NCBI GenBank assembly: GCA_022709585.1
Contig: JAKLIN010000002.1
Coordinates: 1 to 34,105, forward strand
Source: Nanobdellota archaeon
Lineage (GTDB): Archaea; Nanobdellota; Nanobdellia; Pacearchaeales; GW2011-AR1
Direction of reading: 5' to 3'
Length of the DNA: 34,105 nt
Shown: piece after piece, positions 14,667 to 20,527 of the stretch
Layout of the letters: every line of letters begins with the position of its first letter
Numbering within the stretch: position 1 is the first letter of the stretch
The notes under the pieces: model-generated
The model's database searches: none
The model's input: the letters and a program-made list of their open reading frames with translations, nothing else
Told to the model about the DNA's origin: nothing
Translations under genes and position numbers: made by a program

Positions 14667-15201
14667 TTTGTTTTTCGTTTTTTAATTTTTCAAATTTGTT
14701 TTGAACATGATTAAATAATGTCGAAGAGATCAATGCAGGATGATTTCCTTCGTAAACTTGATTATTGAATTTAACTTTTCCAATATAAGTAAAGTTTGTT
14801 AGTATTTTTTTTAATCCATTAACAGAGAGGCCATGGCGTTGAGCAAGTTGTCTTAAACTGATATTCTCTTGCAAAAATTCCTGAAAAATATCTTCGATTT
14901 CGTTTTTATTCTCTGCGGGAACAAGTTTTTTGTTTTCCATCTTGTAACCGAATGGAACTCGCGACATAACTTTCCCTTTTGACGCTTGAGAAATCATGCC
15001 TTTCTTCTGTTTTTCGCCGACAGAAGCGTACTTTCTGAAGGAGTCTAAAACTGCGCCGTTTATTTTTTCAGAGATGTAATCTTTGAATTTTTCAGAATTG
15101 TTTGGAGAAAAATAATGACAGATATCGCAAAGATAAACTTCAAATTTTTCTTTGTTTTTTTCAGACTCATAGCCGCATTTAATGCACCTTTTTGAAGTCA
15201 T
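14659..15201 (-). CDS. zinc finger fused to serine-recombinase 'Recombinase' domain; catalytic domain absent
   Basis: 180 residues. Residues 1-30 form a zinc finger (Cys6, Cys9, Cys25, Cys28). Residues 67-170 match the DNA-binding Recombinase domain of large serine recombinases: KGMISQASKGKVMSRVPFGYK, then LVPAENKNEIEDIFQEFL, SLRQLAQRHGLSVNGLKKIL, and TYIGKVKFNNQVYEGNHPALI. The N-terminal resolvase domain with its nucleophilic Ser and Arg residues, about 140 residues in the family, is missing. The gene looks intact, not decayed: it has a proper start overlapping the HAD stop by ATGA. It should bind DNA but cannot recombine it alone. The RNase H-like partner downstream overlaps by 8 bases. Domesticated DNA-targeting protein is the inference. 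Confidence 0.75.
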   Translation of the reverse strand: MTSKRCIKCGYESEKNKEKFEVYLCDICHYFSPNNSEKFKDYISEKINGAVLDSFRKYASVGEKQKKGMISQASKGKVMSRVPFGYKMENKKLVPAENKNEIEDIFQEFLQENISLRQLAQRHGLSVNGLKKILTNFTYIGKVKFNNQVYEGNHPALISSTLFNHVQNKFEKLKNEKQND

Positions 15202-15848
15202 TTGAAACTCACTCCTCTTTTAGTTAACTGCTCTATTAAATCTTTATTGTTCTTAAAAAGGATGCTAGAGATGCCTAACTTTTTTGCTCCTTCAATATTT
15301 TCTGGCTTGTCATCGATAAATAGAACTTGGTTAGGATTAACTTTTAGTTTTTTTAAAGTTAGGTTGAATATCTTTTCATCGGGTTTTCTCACGCGCATTT
15401 TATAAGAAAAGAATCTTTTTTCAAATAAATAACCTAAATGATATCGGAGAGAAAGATAATTCTTGTGTATTTTTCCAAGGTTTGAAAGCAAAATTAGATG
15501 ATATTTTCTTTTCAATAAACACAACAATAAGATTAAATCTTTGTTCGCCCAAAAAATACTTTCCCAAGCTTTTTTGAAAATTCTATAAGGAACTTTCTTT
15601 ATTTCAAGTTCTTCAGCTAAAATTTTTAAGTAAACTCTTGGATTTTGCCCCTTCTCCATCGCATTAATAAAACGATTTGTGTTTGAAGAAAGAACCTCAG
15701 AGATTTTTTTCTCTGGAACATTTAAAACAGGGGCTAGCTTTTTTGCGGCAATTTTTTGGTCATAAAATACTACAACTCCCCCTAGATCAAAAATAAGAGT
15801 GTCTCCTGAAAACTTTTTGATATTTGACACGCCTCTTTTTGGTTTCAT
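15198..15848 (-). CDS. HAD-superfamily hydrolase (subfamily IA)
   Basis: 216 residues. Motif I is TLIFDLGGVVV (about 17-27), where the nucleophile Asp is followed by Gly in place of the usual second Asp. Motif II is LILLSNLGK, the Lys motif III is MRVRKPDEKIF, and motif IV is VLFIDDKPENIEGA. The DLGG form is common in YihX-like sugar-phosphatases of the HAD family, so activity on small phosphorylated metabolites is plausible. It overlaps the recombinase-derived gene by 4 bases and follows the small membrane protein directly, so it belongs to the same transcript. The substrate is unknown. Confidence 0.85.
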   Translation of the reverse strand: MKPKRGVSNIKKFSGDTLIFDLGGVVVFYDQKIAAKKLAPVLNVPEKKISEVLSSNTNRFINAMEKGQNPRVYLKILAEELEIKKVPYRIFKKAWESIFWANKDLILLLCLLKRKYHLILLSNLGKIHKNYLSLRYHLGYLFEKRFFSYKMRVRKPDEKIFNLTLKKLKVNPNQVLFIDDKPENIEGAKKLGISSILFKNNKDLIEQLTKRGVSFK

Positions 15849-15849
15849 T

Positions 15850-16062
15850 TTAATTTTTTATTTTTTTATTTTGTTTATTTTTCGAAGAAAGTTTTACTTT
15901 TGCATTGGCATTTTTGTTGGGATTCTTAAAAAGTTCTCTTTGATTAAGAATCATCAAGATAATTGCACCAATAATAAAAGCCCGATGAACCAGAAAGGTT
16001 AAAGCTATGCAGACAAGAGCTATCAACGCAAAGAAAAAAACTTTTTTGTTTTTTATTGGCAT
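15850..16062 (-). CDS. small two-helix membrane protein, function unknown
   Basis: 70 residues with two close hydrophobic segments (about 8-24 and 27-40) separated by HRA, then a strongly basic, Asn/Lys-rich cytoplasmic-type tail of 25 residues. It ends one base before the HAD hydrolase start, and its own start lies 46 bases after xerA. No family was recognized. The tight packing argues that it is a real gene. Confidence 0.65.
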   Translation of the reverse strand: MPIKNKKVFFFALIALVCIALTFLVHRAFIIGAIILMILNQRELFKNPNKNANAKVKLSSKNKQNKKIKN

Positions 16063-16108
16063 GTTATATCTTGGTTTTACGGGTTTTTAACTTTTTATTT
16101 TAGAAAAT

Positions 16109-16984
16109 TTAACCTTCAGAATATTTCTCTTCGGAATTCAGATTAAGCCCCTCAATTGGGCTTTTTACTTTTTTGAGCTCTTCTGAAGAAACATGCGCAT
16201 AAAGTTGAGTTGTGCTAAGATTGCTATGCCCTAACAGCTCTTGAATTATTCTTATATCTACTTTATTTTCTAAAAGATGCGTTGCAAAGCTGTGCCTTAA
16301 TGTATGGGGATGAACATCTTTGTTGATTTTTGCTACACGCGTTGCTCTTTTGATTATCTTCTGAATATTTCTATCTGTTAGTTTTCCATCTCTCCCGCTG
16401 AAAAGGTATTCTTGTTTGTTTTGTTTTTGCTTTTCCACTTGCTGCTTTAATTCTTCAATTAAAAAATCAGGTATGTTAAACAGCCGGTCCTTTCTTCCTT
16501 TTGCTTGCCTAGCATATCCAATTTTCTCTGAAAAAGATAAATCCGTTATCTTTAAACTCGTTAACTCTGAAACACGAAAACCGCAAGCATAAAGCATGCT
16601 TACAATCAGTTTACTTTTTTTATTGGTTATTGAATCTATAAGCCTTGTTACTTCTTGTTTAGTCAAAACCGGAGGAATTTTTCTTTCTTTTCTTGGACGT
16701 TTTATTCCTTCAGTTATATCTTCTTTCAAGAGATTAGAATAAGCGTATTTAACTGCAGAAAGAAAAACGATGATTGAGGGTGAGGACATCTCAGAAATCT
16801 TAGAAGCCATGAAGTTTTTTACATCCTGATTCTTAATTTGTTCTGGATTCTTCTTACAAAAATTGATTAACTCGTTGTTTGCTCTAAGATAATTGCGAAT
16901 CGTATGCTCTGAATTTTTTGAAATTTTCAATTCTACTTTTAATTTATCTAAGAATTCTTGTTTGTCCATTAAGGTTATATCCAT
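16109..16984 (-). CDS. xerA: tyrosine recombinase XerA-like
   Basis: 291 residues. The N-terminal SAM-like core-binding domain (about 7-90) precedes the catalytic domain with Arg137 (ACGFRVSEL), a Lys near 162 in the beta hairpin (AKGRKDR), His227-x-x-Arg230 (HPHTLRHSF), His253 (LLGHSNLSTTQ) and the nucleophile Tyr262 (LYAH). All five catalytic positions are present. XerA resolves chromosome dimers at dif-like sites in archaea, though phage-type integrases share the motifs. A second Met at residue 6 is an alternative start. On the minus strand CATATAAAAAG (about 17016-17026) is a likely TATA box for this and perhaps the four genes downstream. Confidence 0.88.
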   Translation of the reverse strand: MDITLMDKQEFLDKLKVELKISKNSEHTIRNYLRANNELINFCKKNPEQIKNQDVKNFMASKISEMSSPSIIVFLSAVKYAYSNLLKEDITEGIKRPRKERKIPPVLTKQEVTRLIDSITNKKSKLIVSMLYACGFRVSELTSLKITDLSFSEKIGYARQAKGRKDRLFNIPDFLIEELKQQVEKQKQNKQEYLFSGRDGKLTDRNIQKIIKRATRVAKINKDVHPHTLRHSFATHLLENKVDIRIIQELLGHSNLSTTQLYAHVSSEELKKVKSPIEGLNLNSEEKYSEG

Positions 16985-17158
16985 AAAAATCCTCTTTTCT
17001 ATGCTTTGAATTGTACGAACTTTTTATATGTTATGAAATCTCACTCTTTTATGATCTTTTTGTTGTTTTTTTGAAAATTTCAAAAGGCATAACCTTAAAA
17101 ATCGTGGTTTATTGAAAAAGGTAGAATAAGTTAATCTTGTTCTGTAATTAAATAAAAC

Positions 17159-17172
17159 GTAGATTAATCTAC
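17159..17172 (+). repeat. 14-bp perfect palindrome in the RRM gene leader
   Basis: GTAGATTAATCTAC is its own reverse complement. It ends 12 bases before the RRM ATG. As RNA it could form a 5-bp stem with a UUAA loop next to the AAGGA motif. As DNA it could be an operator for a dimeric regulator. Confidence 0.6.
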
Positions 17173-17184
17173 AAGGATCGCGAA

Positions 17185-17538
17185 ATGAGTAAGAAACTTT
17201 ATGTAGGAAACTTGAACTTTAGTGTTGATCATCAAAAGCTCAAAGACGCTTTCTCTGAATTCGGGGAAATCGAAGAAGCTGTGATTATTCAAGACAAGTT
17301 CTCTGGAAGATCCAAAGGATTCGGTTTCGTAACCTTCAAAGAAGATGCAAACGCTGACAAAGCAATTGCTGCAATGAATGAAAAAGAATTTGAAGGAAGA
17401 AAGATGACAGTAAACGAAGCTAGACCAATGGAAGATAGACCATCTAGACCCCCAAGAAGAGACTTTGGCGGAAGAGGTGGAAGAGACGGTGGAAGACCAG
17501 GTTTTAACAGAGATAGACCTCCAAGAAGATTTAATTAA
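17185..17538 (+). CDS. RRM RNA-binding protein with RGG-like tail
   Basis: 117 residues. One RNA-recognition motif spans residues 3-80: RNP2 is KLYVGNL (4-10) and RNP1 is KGFGFVTF (44-51), with the aromatic residues that stack on RNA present. The tail (about 84-117) is rich in Arg, Gly and Pro (RRDFGGRGGRDGGRPG). The architecture matches bacterial and plant glycine-rich RNA-binding proteins that act as RNA chaperones, often cold-induced. RRM proteins are uncommon in archaea and may have entered by transfer. The leader of about 65 nt with a palindrome, and the hairpin terminator after it, suggest a monocistronic, possibly post-transcriptionally controlled gene. Confidence 0.92.
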   Translation: MSKKLYVGNLNFSVDHQKLKDAFSEFGEIEEAVIIQDKFSGRSKGFGFVTFKEDANADKAIAAMNEKEFEGRKMTVNEARPMEDRPSRPPRRDFGGRGGRDGGRPGFNRDRPPRRFN

Positions 17539-17554
17539 ATCTATTAGGAATATC

Positions 17555-17577
17555 TTTAGCTAAACGCTAAATTTTTT
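17555..17577 (+). terminator. hairpin terminator after the RRM gene
   Basis: The stem TTTAGC/GCTAAA (6 bp) with loop TAAAC is followed immediately by six T residues and a long T-rich stretch, 16 bases after the RRM stop codon. Confidence 0.6.
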
Positions 17578-17612
17578 GATTTTTATTTTATATTTTATTT
17601 TGAAAAAAGAAG

Positions 17613-17633
17613 TGTGCACTTAGATAGGCTTAG
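17613..17633 (+). repeat. partial third copy of the flanking-repeat tail
   Basis: TGTGCACTTAG followed by ATAGGCTTAG matches the last 20 bases or so of the two 70-base repeats near 17842 and 19097 (TGTGCACTTAG then GTTARCTTA). Only the tail is shared here. Confidence 0.5.
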
Positions 17634-17709
17634 TGAACAGAATTATTCTAGATGAAAATTTTCACAATTTTTGCCTAAATTTTACCTTAAAGAGGTGAGT
17701 TCGCATAAT

Positions 17710-17730
17710 GTACGTTGTACGTACTTTTTT
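17710..17730 (+). terminator. hairpin plus T6 in intergenic DNA, no upstream gene
   Basis: The stem GTACGT/ACGTAC with loop TGT is followed directly by TTTTTT. It lies about 170 bases after the RRM stop and 130 bases after that gene's own terminator. It may end an unseen short transcript or may simply be the first of the phased T-tracts. Confidence 0.35.
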
Positions 17731-17790
17731 AGTGTTTTTTTCGCTTTTTTAAGGCTTTTTCAGAGATTTTTGTGATTTTTTGATGTTTTT
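17725..17790. other. seven helically phased T-tracts (predicted curved DNA)
   Basis: T-tracts of 5-7 bases begin at 17725, 17735, 17745, 17756, 17767, 17776 and 17786. Their steps are 10, 10, 11, 11, 9 and 10 bases, a mean of 10.2, close to one helical turn. Phased A/T-tracts of this kind bend DNA in one direction. The stretch codes for nothing and lies between the RRM terminator and the first 70-base repeat. Confidence 0.75.
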
Positions 17791-17841
17791 AGTGTATTAT
17801 AGCTCAAAAACAGCAATAATTTTGAAAAAGAGAGCAAATCG

Positions 17842-17911
17842 GGGTTTCTGCCTGCAAATTTTTTTATCAATTCTCTCGTGCTTCCGGCGGGTTGTGCACT
17901 TAGGTTAACTT
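17842..17911 (+). repeat. 70-base direct repeat, left copy
   Basis: Aligned without gaps to 19097-19166, 67 of 70 bases agree. The first 46 are identical, from GGGTTTCTGCC to CGTGCTTCCGG. Two adjacent differences follow (CG here, AT there) and one more near the end. It lies 60 bases before the M16 peptidase ATG. Confidence 0.9.
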
Positions 17912-17970
17912 AGTTATTAGAACATTTTTTCATCTATATCTTTTTAAATTAATTTTCTTTTTTTATTATA

Positions 17971-19068
17971 ATGATTGTTAATCTTAAGAGTCAAACAGAT
18001 CTTTCTGGATTCTATGTTGTTTACGAGGGAGCTGCAAATCTTGAGGAAAAAGGGCAATATGGGATTTCTCATTTAATTGAACATTTAATGACGACAGATT
18101 TGCTCTCAAAAGGTGAGAAATTAGTCAAATCAGGGGTTGAATTCAATGCAGAAACTTCTCAGAATGAAGTGACTTTTTATTTAACTGGATTGGAAAAAAA
18201 TCTCGCTAGATGGAGAGAACCTCTTTTAAGGTCGTTAAGCAAATTAAATTATTCTGAAGATACATTTCAAACACAAAAAAGTGTTGTTTTAACAGAGTAT
18301 TCTCAAGATTTTTCAGGTTTAGAAACTACTCATTTTTGGAATGTCTCTAGGGATATATTTGATGTATATGGACCCTTGGGATTAAAAAAAGATTTAGAAA
18401 GCCTAACATTAAAACAATGCTTAGATTGCTACTCTTCTCGATTCGCTAAGCCTTCAAAAATAATTAATATTTCAAAAAATTTCGAATATAAAGATAATTC
18501 GATTCAATTTGACACACAAAAAGCTAAGAAAAAGATCGAAAGGGGAGATTATGATGCGCCTTTAGAGATGGCAGATTTCTCTGATGAAATGACTTCGATC
18601 ATCTGCTTTTCGCCGATTATTGAAGAAGATTTTGCGTATGTAGATTTTATTAATAGTTTACTTTCAGATAGTTTAAGTTTTCCTCTTTTTCGAGAGATTA
18701 GAAATAAAGGACTTGCTTACGAGCTCTCTTTGAACCAAAGAAGAATCAACAATCAAGGAATTTCTGATTTAACCGTACCTGTTTCAAAAGAAAATGTATG
18801 GAAAACGATTGGAACGATTCGAAAAGTTCTGAACAATCCAAAAAGGCTCTTTACGGAAAGACGAATAGATGCCGTTAAGTCCTCTTTAAAAGCTCAACAA
18901 GAAAAAGAAGAAATTTTAAGATTTATGTGTGTTGAGGAGTATATTGATCCTCCAGAATGGAATGTTTATTCGATACTTCCAGAAGTTAATTTAGATAGAA
19001 TAAAAGAAGTTTATGATAAATATTTTGATTTTGACGCTTGGCATACTTCTTATTGCCCTTCTGATTAG
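17971..19068 (+). CDS. M16-family zinc metallopeptidase (insulinase/processing-peptidase-like)
   Basis: 365 residues. The inverted zinc motif HLIEH (His34, Glu37, His38) in GISHLIEHLM and the third ligand Glu109 in VVLTEY, 75 residues after His34, are the complete M16 site. The C-terminal domain has PLFREIRNKGLAYEL, the Arg/Tyr substrate-binding region. The protein is shorter than typical 420-450-residue members but keeps both domains. No signal peptide is seen, so it probably works in the cytoplasm on small or unfolded substrates. A TATA-like TTTTTAAATTA at about 17940-17950 fits a leaderless mRNA. The gene is bracketed by 70-base direct repeats, which suggests it entered or moves as a cassette. 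No partner subunit gene is adjacent. Confidence 0.88.
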   Translation: MIVNLKSQTDLSGFYVVYEGAANLEEKGQYGISHLIEHLMTTDLLSKGEKLVKSGVEFNAETSQNEVTFYLTGLEKNLARWREPLLRSLSKLNYSEDTFQTQKSVVLTEYSQDFSGLETTHFWNVSRDIFDVYGPLGLKKDLESLTLKQCLDCYSSRFAKPSKIINISKNFEYKDNSIQFDTQKAKKKIERGDYDAPLEMADFSDEMTSIICFSPIIEEDFAYVDFINSLLSDSLSFPLFREIRNKGLAYELSLNQRRINNQGISDLTVPVSKENVWKTIGTIRKVLNNPKRLFTERRIDAVKSSLKAQQEKEEILRFMCVEEYIDPPEWNVYSILPEVNLDRIKEVYDKYFDFDAWHTSYCPSD

Positions 19069-19096
19069 CCACTACTAAAACAAAAAGAGAAAAAGC

Positions 19097-19166
19097 GGGT
19101 TTCTGCCTGCAAATTTTTTTATCAATTCTCTCGTGCTTCCGGATGGTTGTGCACTTAGGTTAGCTT
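19097..19166 (+). repeat. 70-base direct repeat, right copy
   Basis: 67/70 identical to 17842-17911. It starts 29 bases after the M16 stop codon. The repeat-to-repeat period is 1255 bases, and the enclosed unit holds exactly one gene with its promoter. Confidence 0.9.
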
Positions 19167-19257
19167 AATGCAAAGCAAAAAAGGTGTGAAAAAGGCATTT
19201 TTAATGTTATTTTTACTAATCATTTTCTTGAAAAATTAAACAAAAGTGTATTCTTAT

Positions 19258-19271
19258 TTTATCGACGGAAA
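19258..19271 (+). repeat. TTTATCGACGGAAA direct repeat, left copy
   Basis: This 14-base sequence recurs exactly at 20380-20393, so the pair brackets the first winged-helix gene and its upstream palindrome cluster. Confidence 0.65.
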
Positions 19272-19278
19272 ACTGGCT

Positions 19279-19400
19279 GTTTAAAGGGTGTTTAAACAGG
19301 TGTTTATTTTTGCTTTTGGGTGTTTGTGGGTGTTTGCCGCTGTTTAAACAGGCTGTTTGCCCTACTTTTTTGATGTTTTGGCTGTTTAAACAGGTGTTTA
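19279..19400. repeat. cluster of TGTTTAAACA palindromes and TGTTT half-sites
   Basis: Three perfect palindromes TGTTTAAACA begin at 19289, 19341 and 19383. Single TGTTTA/TGTTTG half-sites begin at 19279, 19301, 19321, 19331, 19354 and 19395. The cluster ends about 120 bases before the winged-helix gene start. It looks like an iteron or operator array, not a CRISPR, because spacings are irregular and short. Confidence 0.8.
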
Positions 19401-19523
19401 ATAATTTATTTAATGATTTCTACAAGGATTTTTTACAATTTTATTGAAAAATAAAAGCATGCTTACGACGATAATTGCCGACGAGTGCAAAACATTTTTA
19501 AACTGTTTATTATAATAACTATT

Positions 19524-20141
19524 ATGTTTTGGTTTTTTAATAGAAAAAAAGAGGCAGAAGACATAAAAAAAGATGTTAAATCTGGTTTTGAATCTGTAAA
19601 AAAAGATATAACTTCTATTAGTGGATGGATAAATTATTTAGATTCTGAGAAAAATATTACAAAAAAAGACATTTTGGATATGAAAGAGGATTTGTCTTCG
19701 ATAAAAAAAGAAATTGAAGGATTAAAAAACGTTGTTTCTTTTATGGGCCAAACCCAAACAAACAGGGTGTTTAAAACACCCGCTCGGGTGTTTGACAAAC
19801 AAACAGTTGTTTTGCCTGTTCAAACAGCTGTTCAAACAGCTGTTCAAACACCTAATTTAGATAGATTTTCAACAACTGAAAGAGCAATCTTGTGGGTATT
19901 GCTAAATTCAGAATTAAAGTTAAGTTATGATGATCTCTCTGCAGTATTGGGGAAAGAGAGATCTACGATTCGGGGCCAGATTAACTCAATTAAACAAAAA
20001 GGAGAGATAATTCAAGAAGTTGTTGAGGAAAATGGCAAAAAGAGAGTGTTTATACCTGAAGAAATCAAGGAAAAACTACTCAAAAAGGCAAAAGTGAGAG
20101 TTAGCGGAACTAAAAAAGCTAAGAAAAATGAAAAAAGCTAA
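19524..20141 (+). CDS. coiled-coil/winged-helix DNA-binding protein with repeat-bearing linker
   Basis: 205 residues from the ATG at 19524. A GTG at 19485 would add 13 residues, but ATTTTTAAAC at 19493-19502 is a TATA box placed for a leaderless start at 19524. An aromatic patch, MFWFFNRKK, starts the protein. A coiled coil (about 15-75) follows, then a low-complexity linker with VQTAVQTAVQT. A winged-helix domain comes next (about 115-190: STTERAILWVLLNSELKLSYDDLSAVL, ERSTIRGQINSIKQKG, a wing with NGKKRVFIP), and a Lys-rich tail ends it. The linker's codons contain three TGTTCAAACA palindromes like those upstream. I recognize no named family. A DNA-binding, self-regulating or nucleoprotein role is inferred. 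It faces a second protein of the same layout. Confidence 0.75.
   Translation: MFWFFNRKKEAEDIKKDVKSGFESVKKDITSISGWINYLDSEKNITKKDILDMKEDLSSIKKEIEGLKNVVSFMGQTQTNRVFKTPARVFDKQTVVLPVQTAVQTAVQTPNLDRFSTTERAILWVLLNSELKLSYDDLSAVLGKERSTIRGQINSIKQKGEIIQEVVEENGKKRVFIPEEIKEKLLKKAKVRVSGTKKAKKNEKS
19765..19781. repeat. inverted repeat GGGTGTTT-A-AAACACCC inside the coding sequence
   Basis: The two 8-base arms are perfect reverse complements around one base. The inner part, TGTTT/AAACA, is the same half-site as in the upstream cluster. A further GGGTGTTTG follows at 19786-19794. Confidence 0.75.
19817..19850. repeat. three in-frame 12-base repeats carrying TGTTCAAACA
   Basis: The palindrome-like TGTTCAAACA occurs at 19817, 19829 and 19841 with an exact 12-base period (separator GC). 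It encodes the VQTAVQTAVQT linker. It differs from the upstream TGTTTAAACA by one central base. Confidence 0.85.
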
Positions 20142-20335
20142 GAAAAATGAAACCTTAAAAAAGAAAAAGTGAGGGGTAAAGGATCAAAATTCAAAAAGCA
20201 GTAAAAATGAGAGTAACGATTCGTGAGAAAATGCAAAAATACATGAAAAAAATGAGTGTTTTGTAGTGGTTAAAAAGCATCAGAGATTCACGAAGAATTG
20301 CGAGAAAGAAAGAGAAAAAGGCATAGAAATAGTTC

Positions 20336-20349
20336 ATCGGTTAACCGAT
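20336..20349. repeat. 14-bp perfect palindrome ATCGGTTAACCGAT
   Basis: The sequence equals its own reverse complement and lies in the intergenic space between the two convergent winged-helix genes. It could be a binding site for a dimeric protein. Confidence 0.65.
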
Positions 20350-20379
20350 TAGATTATTTGGAAGAATGAAATTTAATAG

Positions 20380-20393
20380 TTTATCGACGGAAA
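20380..20393 (+). repeat. TTTATCGACGGAAA direct repeat, right copy
   Basis: Exact copy of 19258-19271, 1122 bases apart. The two enclose the palindrome cluster and the first winged-helix gene. Confidence 0.65.
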
Positions 20394-20527
20394 TATTTTT
20401 AAAAAAAGTTAAGTAATTTTTGAAAAATGAGAGGAATTGATGCCCTTTTGGAAAAAATAAAAGTCATAAATGAATTTTTATGGCTCAAGAAAAATTAAAA
20501 GAGCGACGTGGAATAATTTAACTGAAA

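Larger units (their letters stand above)
20142..20527. other. 386-base intergenic region between two convergent winged-helix genes
   Basis: No convincing gene is seen. It is A/purine-rich on the plus strand. It holds the perfect palindrome at 20336-20349 and the second TTTATCGACGGAAA copy at 20380-20393. A 23-codon open frame (20427-20498) is too short to support. Confidence 0.6.

Noticed and set aside
17842..17911. dif site for XerA
   Set aside because: The repeat lacks two inverted 11-base arms around a 6-base centre, and two copies 1255 bases apart would be unstable dif sites.
17803..17915. Reading frame through the 70-base repeat (GFLPANFFINSLVLP)
   Set aside because: It is open in both copies and ends in a stop at the repeat end, but it has no start codon. 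The three differences include two amino-acid changes and no silent one, so there is no sign of selection on a peptide.
19279..19400. CRISPR-like array
   Set aside because: The repeated words are 6-10 bases with irregular spacings of 10-50 bases and no equal-length spacers, and there are no cas genes in the window.
20427..20498. Micro-ORF of 23 codons starting MRGIDALLEK
   Set aside because: It has an A/T-rich stretch upstream that could be a TATA box, but there is no conserved motif or strong start signal. The length is within chance expectation.
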